From: Entophlyctis helioformis
Taxonomy: Eukaryota > Chytridiomycota > Chytridiomycetes > Chytridiales > Chytriomycetaceae
NCBI GenBank assembly: GCA_025526915.1
Contig: JAHLKH010000061.1
Span: 1-64,000, forward strand
Reading direction: 5' to 3'
DNA: 64,000 nucleotides
In this document: piece after piece, positions 12,296 to 27,312 of the stretch
How positions within the stretch are numbered: the stretch's first letter is position 1
How the letters are laid out: every line of letters starts with the position of its first letter
Program-made: the position numbers and the translations under genes
Notes under the pieces: model-generated
Databases searched by the model: none
The model's input: the letters and a program-made list of their open reading frames with translations, nothing else
Told to the model about the DNA's origin: nothing

Positions 12296-13255
12296 ATGGA
12301 CGAGCACGAGCATCACGACGAGAGCCCCAGAGCCAACAACAGCGACGGCAGCGACGATGGACAGGCGGATGCAGAGCACGCTGGCACGGACAGTGATGCC
12401 GACATGGCCATGGATGGCGCCGGGCCGGTGCAGCACGAGTTTCTCGAGTTCAGCTCAGACTCGCCCAGTATGTCGACGAAGCAGCGTGTTCTCGCCACTG
12501 GATCCATGCGTTGGCACGGCGCTCACCTGGCACTGCACTCGCCTGGCATGCACAGGCAGGCTACTTCTGAATCCGCCAGCGCCGCCAGCGCCTCGCACAA
12601 GACCAAACATTACCAGAATGCAAGCGCCGTCCGAATGCAAGTTGGCCGGCATGCTCTGCCCTCAAGCAATCATGCTGACCGTGGCCATCTGGGCATGTAT
12701 GCATGAACAGTGCTCTCTCGAGTGTCGGCATTCCTGCCGCAGATGCAGGCAGCCAACCAAGATCTCTTTGCGAGGATCGAGAGCGGCGAGATCTCTCGTG
12801 AGGCTGTTGACATTGAGAACACAGAGCAGGACGATGATGAGGACGATGGCGATGACGAGAGTGAGGATGAAGAGGACGATGAAGACGACGAGGACGAGGA
12901 TGAACAGAGACAACACAGCAAGCCAGAGAAGAGGCTGATCGAGATGGTGGGTCTGCAAAGCAAGAACGCTGCAATGGCGTCGCGCTGAAGCATACGTCTA
13001 ACTTGGTTTGGATGCCAACAGAACCTGGATCTAGGCGTGTTTGACGTGTTGTCTGAAGCACCAAAGGGAGATGCCATTGCTATCCACATACCCACACTTG
13101 GCACATCCAGCTCGCCGCTGTCCAGCACGGTTTGGATGCCCGGACTGGCTGCCCCTGAAGCATCCACGGCTGCGCACGACTCCAACGTACCATCAAGCCG
13201 ATCAAAGGTAGCCAAGACGTTGATCGAGGAGATGCCTCAGACTGGTCTCGAATGA
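12296..13255 (+). CDS. NOPCHAP1/C12orf45-like acidic nucleolar chaperone
   Basis: Relatives help assemble box C/D snoRNPs with the R2TP chaperone. Three exons join in phase: 12296-12467, 12711-12946 and 13022-13255. The conserved segment is VSAFLPQMQAANQDLFARI (leucine-rich helix), followed after an Asp/Glu tract (residues near 12830-12910) by KRLIEMNLDLGVFDV, the signature of this small family. The ends are Ser-rich and probably disordered. Assignment rests on these two motifs only, so the functional statement is inference from family knowledge. Confidence 0.68.
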
Positions 13256-13315
13256 ACCCAAAGCATCCAAAGGCCATTTTGAGCGCTTTACTAGATTGTC
13301 TCATTGAAAGTCATC

Positions 13316-15891
13316 ATGGCATCAACGGCTGGCATGGTTGATCGACCGCGTCTGGTTTTCAAGATGGCCGAAACGGGACCCAATCTGCTGAGAGAAGTCC
13401 TCGAGAACAAAGGTATGCTGGGAACAGGACAGTCGGCGCTGACATGCTCCCATACACGTCCCATTGGCCATGTCCTGCTCGGGCTGTCCGAGATTGCCAC
13501 GTCTGATCCATGCGACCTGTTCGCAGGCGGAATGGCGCGTACTGACGAGACCCGATCTTTATGGACGCGATGATTGACATGGCATCGCATGGCATCGCGT
13601 GCCGAGACAGGATGGGTTCCGTACGTCGAGGGCGAGACGCCATACTGGAACCTCGCTTGGAAAGGCAGGTTTGAGTGTGGCTGTTGCTTCCATCCTCTTC
13701 ACATCCTGCCTCGGTTGAGCAGCATCCATGATCACGCACGTCTTACATGGGCGACGCCGCTCTGCCGTGTCTTGGACTTTGCGGGGCTCTTCCGTATGGA
13801 ACCTTGCAGGCTCGCGATTCCGCAAGTTTGAGTATGAGCAATGCCAGCCATTCCAGCGGCTGAATCACTTTCCCAACACCATCGTGATCACGCGAAAGGT
13901 ATGCGAGAGGACTGCCCATCGCCGCATCCTTTACCAGTGGCACACTCACATATGCGCATTCATTGGGTTGCCAGGATTCGCTGTTCCGTCTCCTGCGGAC
14001 ACTAAAGGGCATCTACGGATCTGCGTACGACTATTTTCCAGTCACATTCACGGTGCCCGGCGAGTTCATCCGGTTTGTCCGCTTCTTTACAACCGAGCGC
14101 GAGGCTGGCTCACAGGCACGTCCAGCAGACACCGCTGCGCGTCTTTGCTTCTGGGTCTGTCCACACTTGCTGACCTCAGCCGTGATGCATACCAACGTTT
14201 ACTGCTGGCCGCTCAGTCGACATGGATCTGCAAGCCGGCTGATCTGAGCCGCGGCCGAGGCATCTTTGTGTTCAAAGAGCTGCACGAATTGACCTATGAT
14301 TGCAAGCAAGTGGGATTGATGGGATTGTATAGCTGGCTGGCTGGCTGGCTGGCTGGCTGTTTCTAGCATGGCATGCTGACTCTTGCTCTGACCAGTGCGG
14401 TGGTGCAGAGATACATCCCCAATCCACTGCTGATCTCTGGATACAAGTTTGACATGCGATGGTAGGCTGTCGAGCGTGGCTGCGTACATGATGGCCGCTT
14501 TCAACAGCTGATGATGCCGCTTGCAGCTACGTCCTGGTTAGATCCTACTCCCCCCTGACTGTCTATCTGTATGATGACGGCCTTGCGCGCTTTGCAACCG
14601 TGAGTTGGCCATACTCTGATCGAGGACATGCCCACAATGTGCGCAGCGATTGCCACTCACAATGGAGACAGAGCCGCTACGACATGTCGTCGCTCAAGAA
14701 CCGGTTCTCGCACCTCACCAACACATCCATCAACAAGTTCAGCCCGACGCTGGACACCAACAAGGACGAGATCGGGCCTGGATGCAAGTGGCAGTTTTCA
14801 AGGCTGCGAGCCTATTTTGAGCAGCGCGGCATGGACTTTGGCAAAGTCTGGGACAGGTGCGAGTTGGGCATGCACTATGGGCACTCTGCATGATTCCAGA
14901 CGCGAGTTGGACTGGACCTGCAGGATTGGCTGCTCACATCTGCTTGCCGACATAGAATCAAAGGCATGATCATCTTGACGCTGCTGCCGGTCGCAAACCA
15001 GGTCACCATCCATTCTGAAAGTTGCTTTGAGCTGTACGGCTTTGGTAAGACGTGGCTCTGGCTTGCCTCCCATCAAGCGATCGATGCTGATCTGAAGTGG
15101 ATGTGCAGATATCCTGATTGACGAAAGCATGAAGACGTGGCTGCTCGGTGAGTGCATTGCATGGCATTGCATTGCAGCGGCACAACAATCGCCAGCACTC
15201 GATATGCTAACTTTGTATGACAGAGGTCAATCTGAGTCCGGCCCTTTCTGTCGATGCAGACATTGATGTGCTGGTCAAAAAGGCATCCATCGTTGGCCAT
15301 TGCATGGTGTCTACGGATCCCAAGCATCTAACACGCTCTTTCTCTCATGCAGCCATTGCTCGAGGATATCATCAGCCTGGTCGGGATTGGCGATGATGAC
15401 GGTGAACGAGCCATGAAGCACACACAGGCAAGCCACGCTTCAAAGTGACCGTTAAAAGCCGACGCGACTAACCGCACATGCCTTGCACAGAGCCTGCTGT
15501 CACCCCCAACGCGTAGGAAGCGATGGATATCTGGTGAGTGCAGGCACTCAAGCCCACGTGTTGACACGGCTAACACTGGTGAAATAAGATGGCAAGCCGT
15601 CCTCCACATCATCGCTGCCAACTCTGCTGCCGTCGATTGCATCGCGCAAGTACCAGCATCCCACCAGAGACTTTCCAAGCCAAGTCGGCAAGTTTGCATG
15701 CATCTTTCCAACACCGTCGCTGAGCAAGCTGATGACGTGCAACCAGATACCGCGTGCAGGAGATGTGAGTGGCCAGTGGATGTCGACCACGGTGCGGAGT
15801 GCTCTTTAAAGCTGACCATTTTCACGCTGCCGACTTGCAGCCCCAGCTTAAGCAGATGGTAGCAGAGATCAGACGGTCGTACTTTCGATGA
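13316..15891 (+). CDS. Tubulin tyrosine ligase-like protein, TTLL2 type
   Basis: TTLL enzymes add glutamates to tubulin tails, here probably on axonemal microtubules. Many short exons run from MASTAGMVDRPRLVFK (13316) to RRSYFR and the stop (15891). In order: GWVPYVEGETPYWNLAWKG, RLNHFPNTIVITRKDSL, STWICKPADLSRGRGIFVF (ATP-grasp Lys and Gly-rich loop), VVQRYIPNPLLISGYKFDMR, the block with YVLVRSYSPLTVYLYDDG and RFAT, FSHLTNTSINK, GCKWQFSRL, CFELYGF then DILIDE, and WLLEVNLSPAL with the Mg-binding Glu and Asn. NPLLISGYKFDMR and the HLTNTSINK block fit TTLL2. The junction after the second exon (near 13668-13805) does not keep phase, either a small missed exon or an indel. One intron holds a (GGCT)n tract. 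Confidence 0.85.
14331..14361. repeat. (GGCT)n microsatellite in TTLL intron
   Basis: About seven copies of a GGCT tetranucleotide within an intron between the ATP-grasp exons. Similar CCAG/CTGG runs occur at 6411-6432, 23679-23698 and 34031-34058. Confidence 0.85.
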
Positions 15892-16213
15892 CCGCTGTGC
15901 AGGCTCACTTGCAGTTGAGCCCGAACATGTGGCGTGCACAATATGCCAAGCTGATCATAGTGCCAATAAGAACCGGGCGTAGCATACTATGTATTCCCCA
16001 TTCCTTTCTCAGTCTTCAATTGCCATGTTGCGAGCGGCCGCCTCTCTTTCCTCGCCGGCAATCCAGCCTCTGTACGTTGCGGCAGGATCTGCATCCAATC
16101 GTTTCATCTCCTCCTGATGCGACCCCAGCCCATTTCAATCCATCCCGACTCTGCCTGATTCAGCAGCCCAGTCCAGTCTGTCTTGCTCGGACGCTGCCTC
16201 TAGAACCGGCATC
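15892..16213. other. Intergenic, TTLL2 to MNS1 (convergent)
   Basis: Both flanking genes end here. A short plus-strand frame from 16024 begins MLRAAASLSSPAIQPL, which looks like a mitochondrial presequence, but it stops after about 31 codons and no convincing continuation was found. No supported gene. Confidence 0.4.
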
Positions 16214-18508
16214 CTACAAGTAAAGCCGCTCAAAGCGTCTGCGGAAATCTTGGTCAAAGAGCTCAAGATCCTTTTCGTCACGCAGCACGCCCTGTAGACA
16301 AGTCACAATCAATCGCAATCAGGTCAGCCAGACGCAAGCCTGGATGTGCAGCCAGGCAAGGGCACACGAGAGCCCCACCTTGGGCAGATATCCAACCAGC
16401 TTCGATGCATGCTCGCGGAGCAAGCGCTGGCGCTCTTGCTCAATGACTGCCTGGCGGTACTTTTCAATCTCCATCTCGCGCTGCAGCTGTCGCTGCTGAT
16501 CGTCGATTTGCTCCTGGAACAGACGGCGGCGCTCCTCGACAAGGGCATCAACGGCGCGCTTGTGCTCAATCTGCCGCATACGGCGCTTTTGCTGGTTCAG
16601 CTGCTCCAGCTTGTCATCTTCAGCAAACTTGCGCATCATCTGTCGACGACATGGGCAGAGTGAGTCGCAGCGCCAGGGTAAGCAGGATACCAACCGGCCA
16701 CGGCCAGCACAAGGCGCGGCACCTTTTGGCGGAACTCTTCCTCCTCTGAGCGCTCTTTCTCCAGCCGCAGCTTCTTGTCCTTGACTTGCTGCTGATATGC
16801 GTCAATGAGCTCCAGCCGCTTGCGAATGCGCTGCTCAAGAAGCTCTTTATCCTTGCGACGCGCCATGGCCTCTGCTCTTCTTGGGCGAGATCGATGCGCA
16901 GCTCTTCCAGCTCAAGCTTGACGCGCTCCTTGGCTTGCATCTCGGCGGCAAGCTATTCCGTACAATCCAGTCAAGACCAAGCCCATTCGATGCAGCCAAC
17001 ATCCACAAGGGCACCAATTCGTCAGTCAAGACGGCCACACAATGCAGTCCAGCGTAGGAGTGCCACGCCTGGGCTGCATACCCTGTCGTAGATGGCACCC
17101 TTGTCTGCCTCGATCCGCTTCTTCTTCTGCTCCAGATCTGCCTCGCGCTGGTGTTGGATATGTGCATACTCTTCAATCCGTGTGTTCTCGGCCAGCTGCC
17201 TCTCCACTTCGAGCTGGCGCCATCGCTCGCGCTCCTTCATAAAGTCCTCAATGTACTGCTTGGTCTCGCGCTGCTTCTCCAGACGCTGCTTGGCCTCACT
17301 GGCAGATTTGTGAAGGTGCGCATCACGGATGAGCCAAAACTGCCACGGTAAATGCAGACATCCAAAACGCATCGTACCGCTCGTTCTCTTCTTGGATGCG
17401 CTGCACGATCTGGTCCACAATCGCCTTTTCCTTGAGAAACTGCTCGTAGTCTTGCTGCTTCTTGGCCTCTGCCTCGGCCAGCTGGTGGTTGAGAGCCTTG
17501 TGATACTCGATGCTGCGTTCGTATTGCGACTTTTGCTTCTCCAGCTCTTCGTCTTTCGCCTTTTCAGCCTGAGCCTTCATGGCGGCGAAGAACTCGGCCT
17601 CCTTCACCTGCAATTCGGCCGTGGCATCGCACAGGGTTAAGCGTCTCGCGCGTGTTCCAGCCATGCATGGAAGTCGAGACAAGAGGCTGTACTTACCTTG
17701 GCGTGCTTTTGCAAGAGGCTCTTTTCCTGGAGTTGCAGGGATCGCTCCTTGTTCATGTACGCATAGTTGAGTTTCTTTTCGAGCTCACGAAGCTCTGAGC
17801 TGTTTTCGCGGATCGACTGGCGCAGCTTCTGCTCCATGACCTGCTCGTGGTGGATGCGCTCCATCTCGGCAACAATCTGCTCCTCGTGCTTGATGCTCTC
17901 TTCGATCTCGCGGCGTTTGCGCTCGTCCTGTCACAAGCCCAAGATATGGGCATGGCACGCATCACGCGGTGTCGGACAGCAAGGGTGAGTGTTAGCGAGA
18001 GAGCGAGACAAGAAAGGCAGTTCCATGGGAGCCAGAATGAATGGCACGACCCAGAATGCCAGGCGGGGCAGACAGACAGATAGACAAGCAAGCCGACAGA
18101 CAAGCATGAGAGCAAGCAGATGAATGAGCAAGCAGACAAGAGCGGGGCCGGCGCACACACCTCGATGAGCGACTCGTACGTCTGGCGCTCCTGGTCGTTG
18201 AGCTTCTGTGTGCGCAAGCGGCGCGTCTGCTCGACGCGGTTGTCGGACGTGTACGTGCTCATGAGCAGCGTGTCGTGCTGCAGATGCTTGACAATGTCCT
18301 CGCGCATGTTCTCTCGGCGGCGGCTCTCCTGCTCGCGCTTCTCCTGCATGGCCCTGCGGGCGACAGCGGCCGCCTGCGGGGGGTGATTGGGGGAGGGGCG
18401 TGTGCCAGCAGGTGCCAGCAGGTGCGAGTGCGTGTCAGCAGGCAGCACAAGCAGCCAGCACAGGCAGCCAGCACAGGCACGCACATGCACTGCTGGGCTC
18501 GATATCAT
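16214..18508 (-). CDS. MNS1: MNS1-like ciliary coiled-coil protein (TPH domain)
   Basis: MNS1 is a microtubule inner protein of motile axonemes. About seven exons on the minus strand are almost entirely Glu/Lys/Arg/Gln coiled coil. Landmarks are MISSPA at the start (18508), RAMQEKREQESRRREN, HLQHDTLLMSTYTSDN, RIHHEQVMEQKLRQ, KEAEFFAAMKAQAEKAKDEE, EAKQRLEKQRETKQYIEDF, ARRKDKELLEQRIRKRLEL, and the terminal LLREHASKLVGYLPKGVL followed by DFRRRFERL, the hallmark of the MNS1 C-terminus. The stop is at 16214. Its start lies only 27 bp from that of the SUN-domain gene on the other strand, so the two probably share a promoter. Its presence argues for a flagellated life stage. Confidence 0.9.
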
Positions 18509-18535
18509 TAGAGATTTTTGCGGCAAACTACTGAA

Positions 18536-21500
18536 ATGCAAGCGATTCTGAGTGGCCAGCGGAGGCGGCGACGCAAGCCGCTGCCGACCGTGCTGCCGGC
18601 TGTGCTGCCGACGCTGCGCGCGCTGCGTGCGTGTGCGCTTGCGCTTGCGCTTGTCGTGGGCCTCGCACTGGCAGCCGCACCTGCACGCGCATCCGCCTCG
18701 CTCGCCATGGCAGCCACTGCAGCCCTCTGCTGCATGCCGCCTGTTGCTGCATCCGCATCTGCATCGGCATCTGCGTCGCCATCTGCGTCTCGTCTGGCGC
18801 CGTCGACCAAGGCTGTGACAGCCAGTGCAGCCCGCGCTGGCAGCAACACTCGCCGCTGTTCGACGCAATCGCCACCGCCGCCGCCGCCACCGTCTGCCTT
18901 CCCAGCGATGCCCAAGCGGCCTCGTCTGGGCCTCGGCAGCAACCACAACCACAACCACAACCACAACCACAACCACCACAACTACAACAGTCGCCGCCGC
19001 CAATCGCGTCCGCTGCTTCCACCACCACCACCGCCACCACACCACCAGTGCTGCACAGGCAGAGCCGCCGCCAGCAGCCAACGATCCCTCTGCCAGAGCG
19101 TCGTCCACCCTTGCCGCCGGGCCGCCCTCCGAGTCTCCCTCCGAGTCCAGCCCTGCCTCACTCCGCTCGTCGTCATCTCCTGCTCCCGAGACGGCGTTGC
19201 CGGTTCCTCCGACGCATTCGACGTCCGTTGGCGCTTCTCCAGCAGCACAGCCATCCTTTGATGACGTGTCTCAGTTGGAGCCGCAGCTGCCTCGGGAACA
19301 TGGCCAACACCAACAGGCGGACCCCAACTCCCAACCGCTGAGTCACTGCCAACGCCATACCAGACTGTCGAGCCTGTCACGCCAGACACAGATCGTCCCT
19401 TGGCCATGCACATCAAGGAGCCGACTGCTGCAACCGATGTGCCAGAGCCCAATCCACAGTCCATCAGTATGCAGCCGTCTGCGCACGATCAGCCGCAGCA
19501 CGAACCATCCCAGATCACGCCGGTCGCAATGGAAACATCGACGATCGGCAACTCTCCAACAGCAGAAGCAGCAGATCCAAGTTCAAATCCATCAGCAAGT
19601 AGCAGCCTCTCATCATTGCCATTATCGCCACCGACACCGCAAGTTATCAGCGCTCCAGCGCCGTCATTGCAGACAACAAATCGCCCAAGTTCACTCCCAA
19701 GTTCCAGCCCGTCGCTGTCATCGCCATCGTCATCTGCTGCCGACCTACCAACACCATCTGTGGACCCCTCTCCGGCAGCCACTGGTCATCCTGTTCCGCC
19801 CGTCGAGCCAATGCACCCAAAACACCCAAGCGGTCCTGCTGCAGCGGCATCAAAGGGCGAAAAGGAGCGCTTCAACTACGCGTCATTCGATTGCGGTGCT
19901 GTCGTGCGAGGCGTCAATCGCGAGGCGTCTTCAGCAACAGCGATTCTCTCCAACAGCAAGGACCAGTACATGCTCAATCAGTGCGCTGCATCAAAGTTTG
20001 TCGAGATTGAGCTCTGCGACGACATTCTCGTGGACACCATCATTCTCGCCAACCACGAGTTCTTTTCGTCCATGTTCAAGGACTTTAAGGTCTTTGTCGC
20101 CGACCGGTATCCGCCAAAGAAAGAGTTGGGATGGACGCTGATGGGCGAGTTCACAGCCAGAAACACAAGAGAACGCCAGGTGAGTCTGAGGTGCATACTT
20201 TGGCGCATGCCATGCAGGGCTGGTTTGCGGTTGTGTCTGACTTTGCGCGGCATGCCATGACGCACAGATCTTTCGAGTCGCCAACCCATCACATTGGGCA
20301 CGCTATCTCCGCATCGAATTCTTGACGCACTATGGCCATGAGTTCTACTGCCCACTCACGGTGTTCAAGGCATTCGGCACAAGCATGATCGAGGATGCCA
20401 AGGGCCTCGAAGACGATATTGCCAACCTCTCGCTGCCACTGGACCCGTCCGTCCCTGAAGGCGACCGCGCGTCACCGACTGTCTTGGAGATCCATTCAAC
20501 TGCTGCCGGCACACTTGGAACGCAAGCCAGCAGTGATGCTTCGCAAACTGTCACCCAAGTACCCGTTTTGCCATCTCCGATACCCGATACCCGCCAGTCT
20601 GGACCACAGTCTGATGGACCAGATCGACAGGCTGCCATGTCGTCTGACACGACAGCAGCAGCAGCAGCAGCGACAAACACTATCCCGTCTGCCACTGATC
20701 AGCCTCGTAGTTCATCTGTCTTGCCTGAACAACCAGACAGCCGTCTGGACAGCTCGCTCGGTTCCGGACGTGATCCGAGTGGGCCGCAAGGAACCCAGCA
20801 GCCAGCTCCATCCGCTACAGACTCGCCCGACCCTCACGATGCAGCATACGATTTTGACCCGACGTCCAACCTGCCCGTCCAGCTGCCTTCTCCGCCTGCC
20901 ATGCCTGGCATCGAGACTGCTGCTGCCGGTGCCGGGACACGTGAGAGCATCTTCAAGACCATTCTCAAGCGGCTCGTGGCTCTTGAGAAGGTGGCTTCTG
21001 CGCAGCCCAAGATTATGGAGGACTATGCAAGGGAGGTTAGCGACGCGATTGTGCTCATGGATCGCAGTCGTGCGCGCCAGCTCGATCAGCGGTTTGCGTC
21101 GTGCGAGCCTCTCTTCTATGCCAAGTTTGAAGGGATGCTCAACGACCAGGGCGGCCGCATGGCATCGCTCCTGGCTGGACTGGAAGCCAAGGCAAGCGAG
21201 CTAGACGACAAGCTGCGCACCGCCGACCGATTGATCGACTCGCTGGACGACCAGGTAATGCCGTTTGCGCGGTATTGTTTGTGTTCAGCGACGCCGCCAT
21301 GTCTGACAACTACTTGCCACCGATGCGACAGATCAACTGGGGCATTCTTGCCAACTTGCCCGCCATTCTTGTCGTATTCGTTGTCAAGCACCTGCTGGAA
21401 CGCGCACTTGAGCTCTTTGGCCGTTTCTTTGGCCGTCGGAATGTCGGCGGCCACGGCCTTCAAGCCAATGCAGACCTCGTGCATCGCCAGCTTTATCCAG

Positions 21501-22402
21501 CTGGCGAGGCAGCAGGCATCGGTGGCAGTGCAGGCGAAGACCGCGTTGCATTGGCCGGCCGGACAGACTTTCAAGGTGGACATCCCTCTCTGCGCGTCAT
21601 AGTACCAATGCAGTCGATGCAGTCGCCTCTTCTGTCGCCCATGGCCATGTCTTCAGGGTCGATTCCTGGCACCCCCGACTCCATGTCAAGCCGCACTGGA
21701 ACAGCCAGCATGCCCACAACGCCGCTTCGCCAAAAGTCGTCTCTGTCGCTCTTTACGCTTCCCGTTTCATCGCAGACACCGCCGCGTCTCATCAGCGGCA
21801 GCGACTCTGGCGATGACGACCTCTCCACCATGGACCGTGATGTAGTAGCGCTGAGCGAAATGCCCACGATTCTCGGATCGCCACGAAGCTCGCCAGCTAC
21901 CGAGGAACGACCCGTGGTGCCGGTGCATCCCTTGCATCCAGCATCTGCAAAGGTGCCTGCAAAAGCACCGCTCCCTGCGCATTTGCAGCCGCAGCCACGA
22001 TCCCCGCAGCAGCAACTCTACAGGCTCCGCCACAAGCAGCTCTCTGCAGATGATGTTGGACGCGAACTGGCTCCAGCACAAGCACCATCGCCACAGTCAC
22101 TGCGGTCTTCGTTCCCCACTGGCCATCCGGGTTCGCGTCCAGCAGCACGCATCTTGGGCCCGGACGATCTGCCGAGTCCCAGTCGCGGTAGTAGCAACAA
22201 CAGCAACAGCAACAGCAACAGTGCCCTTCCACCGCGACCAAGAGCCAGCCTTCCCAACACCGCCGTTAGTATCAGCCTTGCAACCCCAAGCGGCCACGAT
22301 CTGGCCCCATCGCCCAAGTCCAACAGCAGCAGCAGTAACAACAAGAAAAAGAAGCGCCGCAAGTCACAGCCGGCCATGAACCAGTCGCCTCATCCTCTGT
22401 AA
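18536..22402 (+). CDS. SUN-domain ER protein, SLP1/SUCO (OPT) type
   Basis: Members of this mid-SUN family are ER or nuclear-envelope membrane proteins that stabilise folding intermediates. The start at 18536 gives a signal or anchor sequence (ALALALVVGLALAAAPARA). A long Ser/Pro/Thr-rich stretch follows, in which the frame shifts at least once between 18900 and 19400, probably indels. The SUN domain begins near 19855: FNYASFDCGAVVRG, CAASKFVEIELCDDILVDTI, then after the intron (20180-20267) FRVANPSHWARYLRIEFL, HYGHEFYCPLT. A coiled coil (20960-21250) and a second intron (21255-21332) lead to one transmembrane helix (INWGILANLPAILVVFVVKH). The rest is a low-complexity Ser/Pro tail with Asn/Ser runs, ending in a basic KKKKRRK stretch. 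Confidence 0.85.
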
Positions 22403-22554
22403 AAGTACCATCGTAATAACATACCAGTGATCTTGCAGCTGTCTCGCATCTCTGCTTCATTACTCACCGTGCCCACGCACCATGATCTTCCTCCATGTTG
22501 CTCAACGACGCCCCAACATTGCCCCAGCCAGATGTCGATCCAGATACGTGCAGA

Positions 22555-23112
22555 TCAACAGTCCATGTCCCTGCTTGCCATCCCCCGCTTGCTGGCGGAT
22601 GTTGGTGTCGCAGCATTAGCAGCAGCAGCGGCGTCGCCATCACCGCCGTCCAGCTGCTCGCCTTGCTGATCTGCACTCGTCTCCTGCTGCACGAGATGGC
22701 CCAGCGACCGCTCCAGCTCGTCCAGTCTTGATCCCATGCCGTCCACTGCCACCGACCGCCACCGACCGCCAGCGTAAGTAAGCGTGAGTAAGCAGCCGCC
22801 ATGCATGCATGCAACCAACAGCGCCGTACTCTTGCTCATGAGCTGTGTGGTGACATCCTCAAACTTGTGCTGCAACTGTCGGAGCACGCTTTCGACCTGG
22901 TGCGGGAGAGCGAGGACTCGCAAGGGTCAGCACAGCGCTGGATGGGGGTGTTGTGGGCAAGCAGGCAGGCAGATGGATGGACAGATGGGTGCGAGCAGAG
23001 GACGCACAAAGTTGGCCAGGTCGTCGACGGTGTGGAGTTCGGGTGCTGGCGTGGACGCTGCGGCCTTGCTGTCGCTTGCGCTGTTGCTGTTGGTGGTTGC
23101 CGAAGCGTTCAT
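22555..23112 (-). CDS. HSBP1: HSBP1-like heat shock factor-binding protein
   Basis: A small trimeric coiled-coil protein that binds the HSF1 oligomerisation domain; relatives also associate with the WASH complex. Three exons on the minus strand: MNASATTN to HTVDDLANF (from 23112), VESVLRQLQHKFEDVTTQLMSK, and MDGMGSRLDELERSLGHLVQQ followed by a short acidic and Ala-rich tail ending at 22555. The introns use GTGCGT and GTACGG donors. The heptads and the DLANFVESVL, KFEDVT and SRLDELE elements match the family closely. The tail is longer than in animal HSBP1. Confidence 0.85.
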
Positions 23113-23228
23113 GTCACGCGTTGTGAGAGATGGACGTTAAGATCGATCGAGGCTTCATTGGGCTGGGTGGACATATGGAGACATATGAGTGACATGGCAA
23201 GACGGCAGTGGTGGGTGTGAGCGTGGGT

Positions 23229-23262
23229 TGGTGGTGGTGGTGGTGGTGGTGGTGGTGGTGGC
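23229..23262. repeat. (GGT)n microsatellite
   Basis: A run of about eleven GGT triplets, just beyond the stop codon of the RhoGAP gene (23271, minus strand), so in its 3' flank. Confidence 0.9.
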
Positions 23263-23270
23263 AGCGTGGT

Positions 23271-27100
<3,830 letters not shown>

Positions 27101-27312
27101 CTGAGTGGTGCTGGCCAGCGAGCCGCGCCGTGGGCAGCGAGTCAGCAGCCTGCATGCACCGCCAGTAGCCGCCGCACGCCAGCGAGCATGCCACCTACTG
27201 GATTGCGCAGAGGCCCGGCAGGTCGACCGAGCGCATCTCCCGTCCAATACACTGCCGGATGGGAGGCGGATCACGTGGCATGTCACGTGACACAAGTCAC
27301 GATGCTGCCAAC

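Noticed and set aside
15888..16223. Plus-strand frame between TTLL2 and MNS1 with a presequence-like stretch
   Set aside because: The presequence-like part is in another frame and stops quickly, and no known mitochondrial protein continues it.
17753..19108. 451-codon minus-strand frame over the MNS1/SUN start region
   Set aside because: It mixes true MNS1 coding segments with antisense of the SUN signal peptide and intron sequence; splice sites inside it break it into MNS1 exons.
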